Shown: positions 1 to 7,845, numbered from the stretch's first letter. The stretch is 55,320 bases of DNA from an uncultured Gammaproteobacteria bacterium (GCA_937899415.1 CALBPI010000092.1:1-55320), one strand, 5' to 3'. Notes: generated by a model not told the origin, from the sequence alone. Translations and numbers: made by a program.

Positions 1-266
1 TTCTTAGCGGTTTTCTTCTTCGCTACTTTTTTCTTGGCCTTCTTCTTAGTGGCCTTTTTCTTCGCTACTTTCTTTTTGGCCTTTTTCTTGGTGGCCTTTT
101 TCTTAGCAACTTTTTTCTTCGCTACTTTTTTGCGGGTCTTTTTCTTAGTGACCTTTTTCTTAGCGACTTTTTTCTTCGTCGCAACCTTTCGCTTGCTCGC
201 GGGGCGACGTTTAGTTGTCGCCTTTTTCTTCGAAGCTTTTTTCTTCGAAGCCTTCTTGGTAGCCAT
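1..266 (-). CDS. Histone H1-like Lys/Ala-rich DNA-binding protein (C-terminus cut by window edge)
   Basis: The 88 visible codons encode almost only Lys, Ala, Thr, Val, Ser and Arg with one Pro, and no acidic residue. They form short repeats of the type KKKVA, KKKAT and KKKAK. This is the composition of bacterial histone-H1-like tails (the AlgP/HctB-like type), which bind DNA non-specifically and are thought to compact the nucleoid or act as global regulators. The start is an ATG preceded by a GGAGA ribosome binding site and an AT-rich promoter-like stretch. The repeats are near-identical at DNA level, so length variation between strains is likely. The stop lies outside the window, and a folded domain further on cannot be excluded. 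The phenylalanine-rich reading of the opposite strand is an artefact of the AAA/AAG codons. Confidence 0.8.
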   Translation of the reverse strand, partial: MATKKASKKKASKKKATTKRRPASKRKVATKKKVAKKKVTKKKTRKKVAKKKVAKKKATKKKAKKKVAKKKATKKKAKKKVAKKKTAK

Positions 267-301
267 GGTTAGTTCTCCGTGTCGGGTTACCCGGGGCCGA
301 G

Positions 302-331
302 TATATACATAAAGCAATCAATTTCCAGCAA
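302..331 (-). promoter_or_regulatory. Possible promoter of the histone-like gene
   Basis: On the minus strand a TTGCTG (-35-like) is followed after 18 bases by TATATA, which overlaps TATACT (-10-like). This is one of the few AT-rich stretches near here and lies about 35 bases upstream of the histone-like ATG. It was assigned by eye against the sigma-70 consensus only. Confidence 0.4.
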
Positions 332-486
332 ACGAACAGCAACACTGAGAGGCGGTTCACGCTGCAAAAACAGGGTTATGCGATGGGCAAGTGGCGCGTG
401 TGTTCGTGCGCTGCGTGTGCGTCGCGACACACATGTGCATTACGCTGCAGTCACTGACCGACGTGCGCGACATACGCGATGTGGTC

Positions 487-509
487 TTTGCATCGTGGGT
501 AGATGCAAA
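487..509. repeat. Inverted repeat in the 317-base gene-free stretch between fau and the histone-like gene
   Basis: TTTGCATC and GATGCAAA form a perfect 8-bp dyad with a 7-base loop. The gene-free stretch 267-583 also holds a GTGTG...CACAC dyad around a TCGCGA core (415-432) and three copies of TGCAAAA(N)C (near 363, 504 and 541). There is no T-tract after the hairpin on either strand, so it is not a classic terminator. It could be an operator or an mRNA structure upstream of the histone-like gene. No convincing gene is seen in the stretch. Confidence 0.5.
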
Positions 510-583
510 ACTGTGATCTGTTCACGGTGCAACTTCATGCTGCAAAAGCAGTGTTTTCAGGGCATGCAGCGTCTATTTGTCGA

Positions 584-1162
584 TTACAGACCTTTGTAGA
601 CATGTGTCTCTGTGACGACGCCGTGCAGTGACACGTCCCAGCTTTGCGCCTCGATGTCTTCAACGCGCTGGCAGTCGAATGCGATGCCGATGCGACGCAC
701 ACCGTAGCGATGTAAGCGCTGCGAGAACCAACGATCGTAGTAACCGCCACCCATGCCAACACGCCGCAATTGCGCATCGAAGGCCGTCAACGGCGCGCAC
801 ACGACGTAGCGTACGCGCGACAGAAACCTGTGATGGTGCCGGCCCGAATCGCGTGGCTCGGCGATGCCATAGCGGTTGTTGATGAGCGTCGCGCCGGGGT
901 GCCAGGAGCGAAACTGCATGGCATTGCGGGCGCCGACGACAGGCAGCAGCACGGTTTTGCCGTGCTCGCGTGCGAGGGCAATGAGTGCGTCGAGTTGCGG
1001 TTCGTCGTACTGCGCGCAGTAGACGGCGATGCATTGCGCATCACGGAACCAGGGTGTTGCCGCCATGCGTGCGCACAGCCGTCGTGAGGCAGCCTGCCTT
1101 GCAGGTGCGGGAAGTGCGCGCCGCGCCGCCTGGCCAAAACGACGGGCCTCAGCGGGCGTCAT
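584..1162 (-). CDS. fau: 5-formyltetrahydrofolate cyclo-ligase
   Basis: The enzyme (also ygfA/MTHFS) converts 5-formyl-THF with ATP to 5,10-methenyl-THF, returning a storage or inhibitory folate to the one-carbon pool in the cytosol. The 192-residue protein has the usual length. It carries an N-terminal basic helix with conserved Arg, and near residue 138 the glycine-rich MGGGYYDR nucleotide-binding motif that defines the family. It lies directly downstream of the 6S RNA gene, the same arrangement as ssrS-ygfA in Escherichia coli, where the two are co-transcribed. The start is the first ATG after the 6S 3' end. In this window it fits with gcvTHP, thyA, folA and metF, all users of folate one-carbon units. 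The identification is firm; regulation through the 6S transcript is inferred from the E. coli case. Confidence 0.95.
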   Translation of the reverse strand: MTPAEARRFGQAARRALPAPARQAASRRLCARMAATPWFRDAQCIAVYCAQYDEPQLDALIALAREHGKTVLLPVVGARNAMQFRSWHPGATLINNRYGIAEPRDSGRHHHRFLSRVRYVVCAPLTAFDAQLRRVGMGGGYYDRWFSQRLHRYGVRRIGIAFDCQRVEDIEAQSWDVSLHGVVTETHVYKGL

Positions 1163-1212
1163 GGTGTCGTGTGTGCCCGAGCACTGAGCGTGCTGCAGGT
1201 GCAGAAAAGGAA

Positions 1213-1403
1213 AGGATGTCTCCCGCCTGTGCCGTCACCAACCATCGCTCTCGAACCAGAGCGTAAAGTGGGGTCAAAGAGCACGAAACAGGCTTCCCGA
1301 TTGCATCGGTAGTGCGCAAATCCGTGCCGGGAATTGACCCCGAGGTGAGATAATTAGGGTCGAAAGGCTTCCTGGCCAGCGTCGAACACTGCAGGAGACA
1401 TCA
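1213..1403 (-). ncRNA. ssrS: 6S RNA (RNA polymerase sigma-70 holoenzyme regulator)
   Basis: No ORF explains this gap between zapA and fau, which is exactly where gammaproteobacterial 6S RNA sits. The minus-strand transcript would be about 190 nt. Its ends pair: GATGTCTCC near the 5' end with GGGAGACATC near the 3' end, extended by a UGC/GCG-type match to about 12 bp. Inside, GGGGTCAA pairs with TTGACCCC and GCACG with CGTGC. Near the apex a small hairpin CCGAT-GCA-ATCGG is followed by GAAGCCT, matching the conserved hairpin-AAGCCU element of 6S RNA. 6S RNA mimics an open promoter and sequesters sigma-70 RNA polymerase in stationary phase. Exact processed ends are estimated. Confidence 0.88.
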
Positions 1404-1453
1404 CAACTCATTTTGTCACGCCGGCTACCGCATCGCCAGCAGGGTGCGGCACC

Positions 1454-1768
1454 CTACAGGTCGAGCTGACGCGCGTCGCCCAGCGCCTTATCAGCGCTTT
1501 CAGTCAGCGCGCGAATTCGGTTGCCAAACGTAGACTGTACAGCGTCCTCACGCGCCTTGAACTTGAGCACTTCGTTAGCCATGTTCAGCGCAGCCATCAC
1601 TGCGATGCGGTCAAGACCGACCACTTTGCCGCTGTCGCGAATCTCGCGCATCTGCCCGTTGAGCAGCTCCGCTGCGTCCAGAAGGTCTGTGCGTTCGTTG
1701 ACCGGGCACGACACCTGATATTCCTTCTCGAGGATCTTTACGGTTACGTGCGCGTAGACGTCGCTCAT
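1454..1768 (-). CDS. zapA: Cell division protein ZapA
   Basis: ZapA bundles FtsZ protofilaments and stabilises the Z-ring at mid-cell. The 104-residue protein has the family layout: an N-terminal beta-rich head (residues 1-40, with VTVKILEKEYQVSCP) followed by a long helical region with MREIRDSG and VMAALNMANEVLK, which forms the antiparallel coiled-coil tetramer. Length and motifs match the gammaproteobacterial family. It lies 76 bases downstream of a small coiled-coil gene on the same strand and upstream of 6S RNA, the conserved division/6S/fau neighbourhood. The identification is firm. Confidence 0.95.
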   Translation of the reverse strand: MSDVYAHVTVKILEKEYQVSCPVNERTDLLDAAELLNGQMREIRDSGKVVGLDRIAVMAALNMANEVLKFKAREDAVQSTFGNRIRALTESADKALGDARQLDL

Positions 1769-1844
1769 GGTGATTCCTCTGGCTTGTGCTGGCGCGAATG
1801 CGCAAATGCCGCCGGGCGCCCCTGCCCAGCGCTGGCAGGCGGTC

Positions 1845-2075
1845 TCAGCCGCCGTGCTCCATAGACTTGAGTCTACCGATCATGGCCTCGACGCGGCCAC
1901 GGACCAGCTCATTTTTCTGCAACAACGAGGCGCGCTCCGTGATCAGGGCGTCCTGGCGTTCCTTGAGCGACCGATTCTCTTCCTTGAGCTGGTCGCAGAC
2001 GCGAACGATCTCCGCCATGCGCGTTTCAAGCTGCCGGAGTTCCGCGTCGAACAGGTTTTCTTCTCGCTGTGCCAC
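1845..2075 (-). CDS. Small coiled-coil protein, TIGR02449 type (ZapB-like)
   Basis: This 76-residue protein is almost entirely helical with heptad-like spacing of Leu, Ile and Val and many Glu, Arg and Lys residues (for example LKEENRSLKERQDAL). It has no signal peptide or membrane segment. A small uncharacterised family (TIGR02449) of this length sits directly upstream of zapA in many gammaproteobacteria, and its coiled coil resembles the division protein ZapB. A role in Z-ring assembly is an inference from neighbourhood and fold, not shown by the sequence. It is divergent from ygfB; the 115-base gap between the two starts presumably holds both promoters. Confidence 0.75.
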   Translation of the reverse strand: MAQREENLFDAELRQLETRMAEIVRVCDQLKEENRSLKERQDALITERASLLQKNELVRGRVEAMIGRLKSMEHGG

Positions 2076-2190
2076 GCGAGAAATATAGTGTGCGCTCGGT
2101 ATACGGTCAATCGCCGGCGCTTGTCGCCGGGGCCGCAGCAGGGGCTCGCAGTGATATTATGACGAGTGGTTTTCTACCGATCCGCCTGAC

Positions 2191-2775
2191 ATGTCCACCA
2201 CCGAAACCGACTACGCGCGCGTCGAACAGTTGCTTGCGAGCGCCGCGAGCAATACCACCGCCGCTGAGGCTGACGGCCGACTTCTAAGCCTGGCTGCAAT
2301 GCTGGGTGACGAAGCCGCTTCCGTGTGGCTCAACCAGGTCGCCGCCGAAACCAGCGATTCCGCTGCTGTGACGCCACTGGGTGAACTGGCTACAGCCCGT
2401 GTACGCGTGCTCGCAGACACCGACAGCCTGCCCGTGCCGTGGCTGCCCGACGACGAAGACGATCTGCGTGACCGTGTTGACGCCATTGTCGATTGGGCCG
2501 GTGGTTTCCTGGCCGGTTTGGGCGAGGGCGCGGCGATGCGCGGCACACCGGCGCGCAAGCGACTCGACGAAGAACCGCTCGCCGAGCTCATTTCCGATCT
2601 CGGTGAGATCTCTAGGGCTGCGCTCAGCGATGAGGACCTCGAGGACGATCTCAACGCCGCCGAAGCCGCCTACACCGAAATCGTCGAGTATCTGCGCGTG
2701 CTCGCGCAGCTCGCCTACGAGGAGCTGGCGCCCGTCCGCGCGCTGGCCAGTGGTCCGGGCACGAACGTACACTGA
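2191..2775 (+). CDS. ygfB: UPF0149 family protein (YgfB/YecA-like)
   Basis: The 194-residue acidic protein has the all-helical UPF0149 pattern: a first half around VEQLLASAASNTTAAEADGRLLSLA and a second half with the family hallmark of a Trp-containing WAGGFLAGLG segment near residues 106-115. It lacks the C-terminal SEC-C zinc motif of longer YecA proteins. The gene starts the conserved ygfB-pepP-ubiH cluster. Its biochemical function is not established; in Pseudomonas aeruginosa YgfB has been linked to control of beta-lactamase expression. No clear Shine-Dalgarno precedes the ATG, but upstream in-frame alternatives are worse. Family assignment is good; function is unknown. Confidence 0.88.
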   Translation: MSTTETDYARVEQLLASAASNTTAAEADGRLLSLAAMLGDEAASVWLNQVAAETSDSAAVTPLGELATARVRVLADTDSLPVPWLPDDEDDLRDRVDAIVDWAGGFLAGLGEGAAMRGTPARKRLDEEPLAELISDLGEISRAALSDEDLEDDLNAAEAAYTEIVEYLRVLAQLAYEELAPVRALASGPGTNVH

Positions 2776-2818
2776 CGCCGCGTTACACCGATACGCGCCA
2801 CTGACGAGACCCCGATTC

Positions 2819-4141
2819 ATGGATGCAGCCGAATACGCGAAGCGCCGCAAGCAGCTCATGCGCATGATGGGGGAGGACAGCGTCGCCATCCTGCCCGCCG
2901 CGCCCGTGCGTGTGCGCAGTCGCGATGTCGAGCACCGCTACCGGCAGGACTCGGACTTTCACTACCTCACCGGGTTTCCGGAACCGGAAGCCGTCGCCGT
3001 CATCTCGCCCGGACGCGCCGGGGGTGAGTTCGTGTTGTTTTGTCGCGAGCGCAACCCCGAACGAGAACTCTGGGACGGCGCCCGCGCCGGCACGGAGGGC
3101 GCGGTGTCCGATTACGGTGCCGACGACGCGTTTCCCATCGATGACATCAACGACATCCTGCCGGGCATGCTCGAGTCCGCCGAGCGCGTGTTCTACACGA
3201 TGGGCCAGTACCCCGAGTTCGATCACCAAGTCACGGAATGGGTGTGTGGTCTGCGCGGGCGCAATATCGCGGGCGTTGATGCGCCCTCAGCCTTCGTGTC
3301 GCTCGACCATTACCTGCACGACATGCGCCTGTTCAAGAGCCGGCGCGAGATCAGCCGCCTTCGTCAGTCGGCCAAGGTGGCCGTCGCCGCACACAAACGC
3401 GCGATGCGCGCCGTGCAACCCGGCATGTACGAGTACGAGCTTGAAGCCGAGTACCAACACGAGTTTCGGCGCCACGGTGCGACGGCGTCGTATCCGCCGA
3501 TCGTGGGCGGTGGCGCCAACGCCTGCATCCTGCACTACATCGAGAACGCCGACGTGCTCAACGATGGCGACCTTGTGCTTGTTGATGCGGGCTGCGAGCT
3601 CGACCTCTACGCCAGCGACGTTACGCGGACGTTTCCCGTCAACGGCCGATTCACGGCCGAGCAGCGTGCAGTGTACGACGTGGTTCTTGACGCACAGGAG
3701 GCGGCCATCGAGGCCACGGTGGCCGGCAATCACTGGAATGCGCCGCACGATGCAGCCGTCAAGGTGATCACGCGCGGCTTGCGTGCCCTTGGCTTGCTCG
3801 AGGGCAACCTCTCGACGCTGATCAAGAACGAAGCCTACCGCCAGTTCTTTATGCACCGCACGGGACACTGGCTTGGGATCGACGTACACGACGTTGGCGA
3901 TTACAAGGTCGACGATGCCTGGCGCGAACTGGAGCCCGGCATGGTGACGACCGTGGAGCCCGGCATTTACATCGCGCCCGACGCCCGGGTCGAGAAGCGC
4001 TGGCGCGGTATCGGTGTGCGTATTGAGGATGATGTCGCCGTCACCCGCAGTGGTCCCGACGTGCTCAGCAAGGGCTTGGTAAAAACGGCCGACGACATCG
4101 AGCGCTGGATGGCCGGTTCGGCGCGCTCGCGCGCGGCCTGA
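2819..4141 (+). CDS. pepP: Xaa-Pro aminopeptidase (aminopeptidase P)
   Basis: This metallopeptidase removes the N-terminal residue from peptides with proline at position 2. The 440-residue protein, almost the length of E. coli PepP, has the AMP_N domain (about 3-135) and a C-terminal pita-bread domain. All five dimanganese ligands are visible: D256 and D267 (VDAG...ASDVTRTF), H350 (TGHWLG), E380 (VEPGIY) and E403 (IEDD); the second histidine H357 of DVHDVG is also present. The ATG chosen gives the canonical MDAAEYAKRR start. A longer in-frame reading that overlaps ygfB is rejected because it would add about 146 unrelated residues. It lies 43 bases after ygfB and 10 before ubiH, so the three are probably co-transcribed. 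Confidence 0.95.
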   Translation: MDAAEYAKRRKQLMRMMGEDSVAILPAAPVRVRSRDVEHRYRQDSDFHYLTGFPEPEAVAVISPGRAGGEFVLFCRERNPERELWDGARAGTEGAVSDYGADDAFPIDDINDILPGMLESAERVFYTMGQYPEFDHQVTEWVCGLRGRNIAGVDAPSAFVSLDHYLHDMRLFKSRREISRLRQSAKVAVAAHKRAMRAVQPGMYEYELEAEYQHEFRRHGATASYPPIVGGGANACILHYIENADVLNDGDLVLVDAGCELDLYASDVTRTFPVNGRFTAEQRAVYDVVLDAQEAAIEATVAGNHWNAPHDAAVKVITRGLRALGLLEGNLSTLIKNEAYRQFFMHRTGHWLGIDVHDVGDYKVDDAWRELEPGMVTTVEPGIYIAPDARVEKRWRGIGVRIEDDVAVTRSGPDVLSKGLVKTADDIERWMAGSARSRAA

Positions 4142-4151
4142 GGTTGTCGTT

Positions 4152-5357
4152 TTGGCTCGTCCGAGCGCTGATGTTCTGATTGCCGGATCGGGCCTTGTGG
4201 GCCTCGCCGTTGCGGCGGCCTTGCGCCGCGCCGCGCCGCGACTCTCCGTGACGCTGCTTGACCCGGCAGGACCGCCGCGCGCGGCCGACCCCGATACGCC
4301 TGGCCTTCGCGTGTCCGCCATAGCGCCGGCCTCGCAAGCCCTGTTTGAGCGTGTGGGCGCCTGGCAGCGACTACCGGCGAGCCACATGGCGCCGTTCACG
4401 ACCATGCGCGTCTGGGATGCCGGGACCGACGCCGGCGACGGCGTGCATTTTTCGGGCGTGGACTTCGGCACCCCCGTACTGGGCACCATTACCGACAACG
4501 CCATGCTCTGCCAGTGCCTCTACGAGACGCTTGCCGACGATCCTCGCGTCAGCGTGTTGGCCGCAAGCATCGAAGCGATCACCACGCGTGACAGTGACAT
4601 CGCCGTACAGACGGCCGCCGGTGACACCGTCACCGGGCGATTGCTGATTGGCGCCGATGGTCGCGAGAGCAGTGTGCGCACGCTCTCCGGCATTGCGAGT
4701 CGGCGCTGGTCTCATGATCAGCTGGCGGTCGTCGCGCACCTGTCCAGCGAACTCGACCACGACGACTGCGCGCTGCAACGTTTCCTGCCTGACGGTCCGC
4801 TGGCCCTGTTGCCGCTGGCCGACCGCCGGGTCTCGCTCGTCTGGAGTACGACGCCGGACCACGCGCGTGCCATTGTCGCCATGAACGACGCAGCGTTTGC
4901 AGAGGCCGTGACCGAGGCAAGCGACGGCGTACTCGGCGCGCTCGCCGCGACGACGCCGCGCGTGTCGTTCCCGCTCGTAAGTCACTACGTCGAGGATCCC
5001 GTGGCGCCGCGAACGCTGCTCGTGGGCGATGCCGCCCATGCTGTACACCCTCTGGCGGGACAGGGCGCTAATCTCGGATTCGACGATGCAGACTGCCTGG
5101 CAACCTTCGTTGCCGAGGCGGTGGCCGACGGTGCCGACATTGGCGACCCGCCCGTGCTGCGGCGCTACCGGCGGGCTCGCAAGGCCGAGAATGCGGGCAT
5201 GGTGTACGGGCTCGACTTCATCAATCGACTGTTCGCGCGGGACCGCGGTCGCTTCGCCGACCTGCGCCGCGCGGGCATGCGCTGGTTCGACACCAGCATG
5301 CTGGCCAAGCAGCTGGCTGCGGGGCACGCCATGGGGCGCAGCGGGGATGCGTCGTGA
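4152..5357 (+). CDS. ubiH: FAD-dependent ubiquinone-biosynthesis hydroxylase (UbiH/UbiI family)
   Basis: A flavin monooxygenase that hydroxylates the aromatic ring of a ubiquinone precursor at the inner membrane. The protein (401 residues) shows the three family signatures: the N-terminal Rossmann GSGLVGLAVA (about 11-20), the DG motif IGADGRESSVR (about 164-174) and the C-terminal GD motif LLVGDAAHAVHPLAGQGANLG (about 294-314). It could be UbiH (C6) or UbiI (C5), and sequence alone does not decide; the E. coli neighbours pepP-ubiH-ubiI make UbiH slightly more likely. The start is TTG with a GAGG ribosome binding site 8 bases upstream. Its 3' end overlaps the GTG of the next gene. Confidence 0.85.
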   Translation: MARPSADVLIAGSGLVGLAVAAALRRAAPRLSVTLLDPAGPPRAADPDTPGLRVSAIAPASQALFERVGAWQRLPASHMAPFTTMRVWDAGTDAGDGVHFSGVDFGTPVLGTITDNAMLCQCLYETLADDPRVSVLAASIEAITTRDSDIAVQTAAGDTVTGRLLIGADGRESSVRTLSGIASRRWSHDQLAVVAHLSSELDHDDCALQRFLPDGPLALLPLADRRVSLVWSTTPDHARAIVAMNDAAFAEAVTEASDGVLGALAATTPRVSFPLVSHYVEDPVAPRTLLVGDAAHAVHPLAGQGANLGFDDADCLATFVAEAVADGADIGDPPVLRRYRRARKAENAGMVYGLDFINRLFARDRGRFADLRRAGMRWFDTSMLAKQLAAGHAMGRSGDAS

Positions 5358-6880
5358 CCTTGCGTTACGTTCAGGGACTGGCGCTCGTGTGTGCTTTGCT
5401 TGGGTTTAGCGTGTTCTTCTACAAGCAGGCGGTGCTCGGGCTGCCGCTAACCGAGGACGCGAGCCGTTCCGCCTGGACCATCGAAGCGTCGCTGCGTTTT
5501 GAGGCCCGTCCCGGGCCCATCAAGGCCGCGTTGCGCGTGCCCGCACTGACTCCGGGCTTTGCGACGCTGTCGGAAAACTCCGTGGCCGGCGGCTACGGTT
5601 ACGACATCGGTTACGAGGACGGCGGCCGACGCGCGCAATGGGCGGTTCGCCGCGCCAGCGGTGAGCAGCGCTTGTATTACCGGGTTGTCGTGTATGGCGA
5701 TCCGTCCATTGAAGAGGCGGATACGACGCCACCGTTTCCGGACCCGCCGAACCTGACAGAGCCCGAACGTACTGCTGCGCTTGAGCTCGTCGAGGAAGTG
5801 CGCCAGCAATCCGCCGATGCGGCGTCGCTCGTGTCAGCGCTGTTGCGGCGCGTCAACGACCCCACGCCCGATGAGAACGTGGCCTTGCTGTTTGAAGGGC
5901 GGCGTGGCGGCACGCGCCGCATGTCGATGCTCATCGACCTGCTGGCCTACGCGCGGGTGCCCGCGCGATCGGTGCGCGGTCTGCTTCTCAAGGACGAACA
6001 GAGAAATGCGCCGATTGCGACCTACCTGGAGATTCACGACGGGGTGGAGTGGCTGTTCTTCGACCCATCATCCGGTTCGCAGGGCCTGCCCGACAATTTC
6101 TTTGCCTGGTCGCGGGGCCTGGAGACGCTGGCCACCGTGCAAGGCGGCAGTGGTCTCGAGCTCAACTTCGCCGTGCGGCGCAGCCAGCTCGACAGTCTCG
6201 ATGTCGCAACCAATCGCGCCGAGCAGCGCGGCTCACTGCTGATGACGTTCTCGCTGTTCAGCCTGCCGATTCAGACCCAGGCTGTGTATTCGGTGCTGCT
6301 CATGATCCCCATCGGTGCGCTTGTCATGGTGTTGCTGCGCAATTTCGTCGGGGTGCAAACCTTCGGTACGTTCATGCCCGTGCTCATCGCGCTGGCGTTT
6401 CGCGAGACGGATCTGCTGGCAGGCGTCATCCTGTTTACGTTGCTGACGGGTCTTGGGCTTGCCATACGCTTCCTGCTCGAGCGACTTCGCTTGTTGCTCG
6501 TGCCACGACTCACGGCCGTGCTCATCATCGTCGTGTTGCTGATGCTCTCGATCAGCGTGATCGCGCATCAGTTGGGTCTTGAGACGGGGCTGTCAGTGGC
6601 GTTGTTCCCGATGGTGATCATCGCCATGACCATCGAGCGCATGTCTGTGATCTGGGAAGAGCGCGGCGCGCAGGACGCGATGAAGGCGGGCGCGGGCAGT
6701 CTGCTGGTTGCCGCGCTGGCTTACCTGGTCATGGGTATCGATGCGCTTGAGTACCTCTTCTTTACGTTCCCGGAACTCTTGCTGGTGATCCTGGCCTTCG
6801 TGTTGCTGTGCGGGCGCTACAGTGGTTACCGGCTCAGCGAGCTGCGCCGCTTCGGCGTGCTGTCGCGCAAGGATTCGTAA
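5354..6880 (+). CDS. Inactive transglutaminase-like protein fused to C-terminal 7TM domain
   Basis: This 508-residue inner-membrane protein has an N-terminal anchor (7-24), a periplasmic part with a UUP1-type beta region (40-115) and a transglutaminase-like fold (about 140-245), then about seven helices (311-330, 335-350, 355-375, 385-405, 412-430, 448-465, 470-487). The transglutaminase Cys is missing: the segment reads GGTRRMSMLIDLL where active enzymes have a Cys, while the WLFFDPSSG strand remains. This matches the known family described as inactive transglutaminase fused to seven transmembrane helices, normally adjacent to a RimK-like ligase as here. Substrate unknown. The GTG start overlaps the ubiH stop and its TAA overlaps the next ATG. 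Confidence 0.88.
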   Translation: MTLRYVQGLALVCALLGFSVFFYKQAVLGLPLTEDASRSAWTIEASLRFEARPGPIKAALRVPALTPGFATLSENSVAGGYGYDIGYEDGGRRAQWAVRRASGEQRLYYRVVVYGDPSIEEADTTPPFPDPPNLTEPERTAALELVEEVRQQSADAASLVSALLRRVNDPTPDENVALLFEGRRGGTRRMSMLIDLLAYARVPARSVRGLLLKDEQRNAPIATYLEIHDGVEWLFFDPSSGSQGLPDNFFAWSRGLETLATVQGGSGLELNFAVRRSQLDSLDVATNRAEQRGSLLMTFSLFSLPIQTQAVYSVLLMIPIGALVMVLLRNFVGVQTFGTFMPVLIALAFRETDLLAGVILFTLLTGLGLAIRFLLERLRLLLVPRLTAVLIIVVLLMLSISVIAHQLGLETGLSVALFPMVIIAMTIERMSVIWEERGAQDAMKAGAGSLLVAALAYLVMGIDALEYLFFTFPELLLVILAFVLLCGRYSGYRLSELRRFGVLSRKDS

Positions 6881-7839
6881 TGCTCTGGGGGCACAAGCTC
6901 AAGGACTCGGGCGTGATCGGGCTCAACGAGCGCAACGCCAACTACATCACTGCGCTCAATTCGCGGCGTCTCTACCCGCGTGTCGATAACAAGCGCCTGA
7001 CCAAGTCGCTGGCTGCTGCAGCGGGCATGGCGGTCCCCGAGCTTTATGCCGTTGCAGAGTCTCAGGGCGACGTGCGCGGCCTCCCCGAGACGCTGGCGCA
7101 GCACAAGAGCTTCGTTGTGAAACCTGCGAGTGGCAGTGGCGGCGATGGCATCCTTGTGATCGACGGGCGCTACGGCGGTAACTACCGGCTCATCAACGGG
7201 GAGCTCATGCCCGAGTCCGCGTTGCTGCACCACACCTCAAATATCGTCAGCGGGCAGTTTAGTCTGACGGGGCAGCCCGACATCGCGCTCATCGAGTACC
7301 GCGTTCAGTTCGACAGTGTGTTTGACGAAATCAGCTACCGTGGCGTGCCCGATATCCGCATCATCGTGTATCGCGGCTACCCCGTGATGGCGATGGTTCG
7401 CCTGCCGACGCGACAGTCGGACGGCAAAGCGAATCTGCACCAGGGCGCGGTCGGCGCCGGTGTGGATCTCGCAACGGGTCTGACGATGAGCGCCTCTTCC
7501 GGAAACCTGCGGGTACGGGATCACCCGGATACGCTGACCCCCATCGCAGGCCACCAGGTGCCGCACTGGGGTCGCATCCTCGATATTGCAGCTACGGGTT
7601 ACGAGGTGTCCGGTCTGGGTTACCTGGGCGTGGACATCGTCATCGACAAGGACCTGGGCCCGCTGATGCTCGAGATGAACGCGCGTCCGGGGCTCAACAT
7701 CCAGATCGCCAACGATGCGGGGCTCAAACCTCGGTTCGCGGTCATCGATGCGGTGCTTAAAGACGGTGCTGCGGACAATGAGCCCGAAGCGCGGGCGCGC
7801 GCCAGTGTCGAGCTGATGCAGCCCTTCTCCCCGCGCTGA
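6880..7839 (+). CDS. RimK-like ATP-grasp protein (alpha-L-glutamate ligase-like)
   Basis: The 319-residue cytosolic protein has the ATP-grasp layout: an N-terminal MLWGHKLKDSGVIGLNERN segment diagnostic of this subfamily (TIGR02291 type), a lysine and glycine-rich loop FVVKPASGSGGDGI (about 88-101) for ATP, and the metal-binding LEMNARPGLNIQIAN near the C-terminus (about 264-278). Family members resemble RimK, which adds glutamate residues to proteins or peptides. The substrate of this branch is unknown. Its ATG shares a base with the stop of the transglutaminase-like gene, so the two are translationally coupled and probably work as a unit. The retropepsin-like zinc-protease partner often found with such pairs is not in the window. 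An upstream in-frame extension overlapping the previous gene is rejected. Confidence 0.88.
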   Translation: MLWGHKLKDSGVIGLNERNANYITALNSRRLYPRVDNKRLTKSLAAAAGMAVPELYAVAESQGDVRGLPETLAQHKSFVVKPASGSGGDGILVIDGRYGGNYRLINGELMPESALLHHTSNIVSGQFSLTGQPDIALIEYRVQFDSVFDEISYRGVPDIRIIVYRGYPVMAMVRLPTRQSDGKANLHQGAVGAGVDLATGLTMSASSGNLRVRDHPDTLTPIAGHQVPHWGRILDIAATGYEVSGLGYLGVDIVIDKDLGPLMLEMNARPGLNIQIANDAGLKPRFAVIDAVLKDGAADNEPEARARASVELMQPFSPR

Positions 7840-7845
7840 CTCAGC

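Noticed and set aside
34-312. Phe/Leu/Ala-rich open reading frame on the plus strand
   Set aside because: It is the complement of the lysine codons of the histone-like gene; composition has no membrane-protein pattern and there is no ribosome binding site.
1235-1260. GGTTCGAGAGC resembling a tRNA T-loop
   Set aside because: No acceptor stem, anticodon arm or D-arm can be drawn; it is a small hairpin within the 6S RNA.
1261-1345. GGGGTCAA ... TTGACCCC looking like a dispersed palindromic repeat of a REP-type element
   Set aside because: The same bases form an internal helix of the 6S RNA, with flanking helices and position in agreement; only one copy is seen in the window.
2381-2818. N-terminal extension of pepP over ygfB
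   Set aside because: The extra residues are unrelated to the peptidase family and lie in the ygfB gene in another frame; the inner ATG gives the normal length.
3287-4504. 405-codon open frame on the minus strand over pepP and ubiH
   Set aside because: Antisense shadow common in GC-rich DNA; the plus strand has two complete enzymes with catalytic residues.
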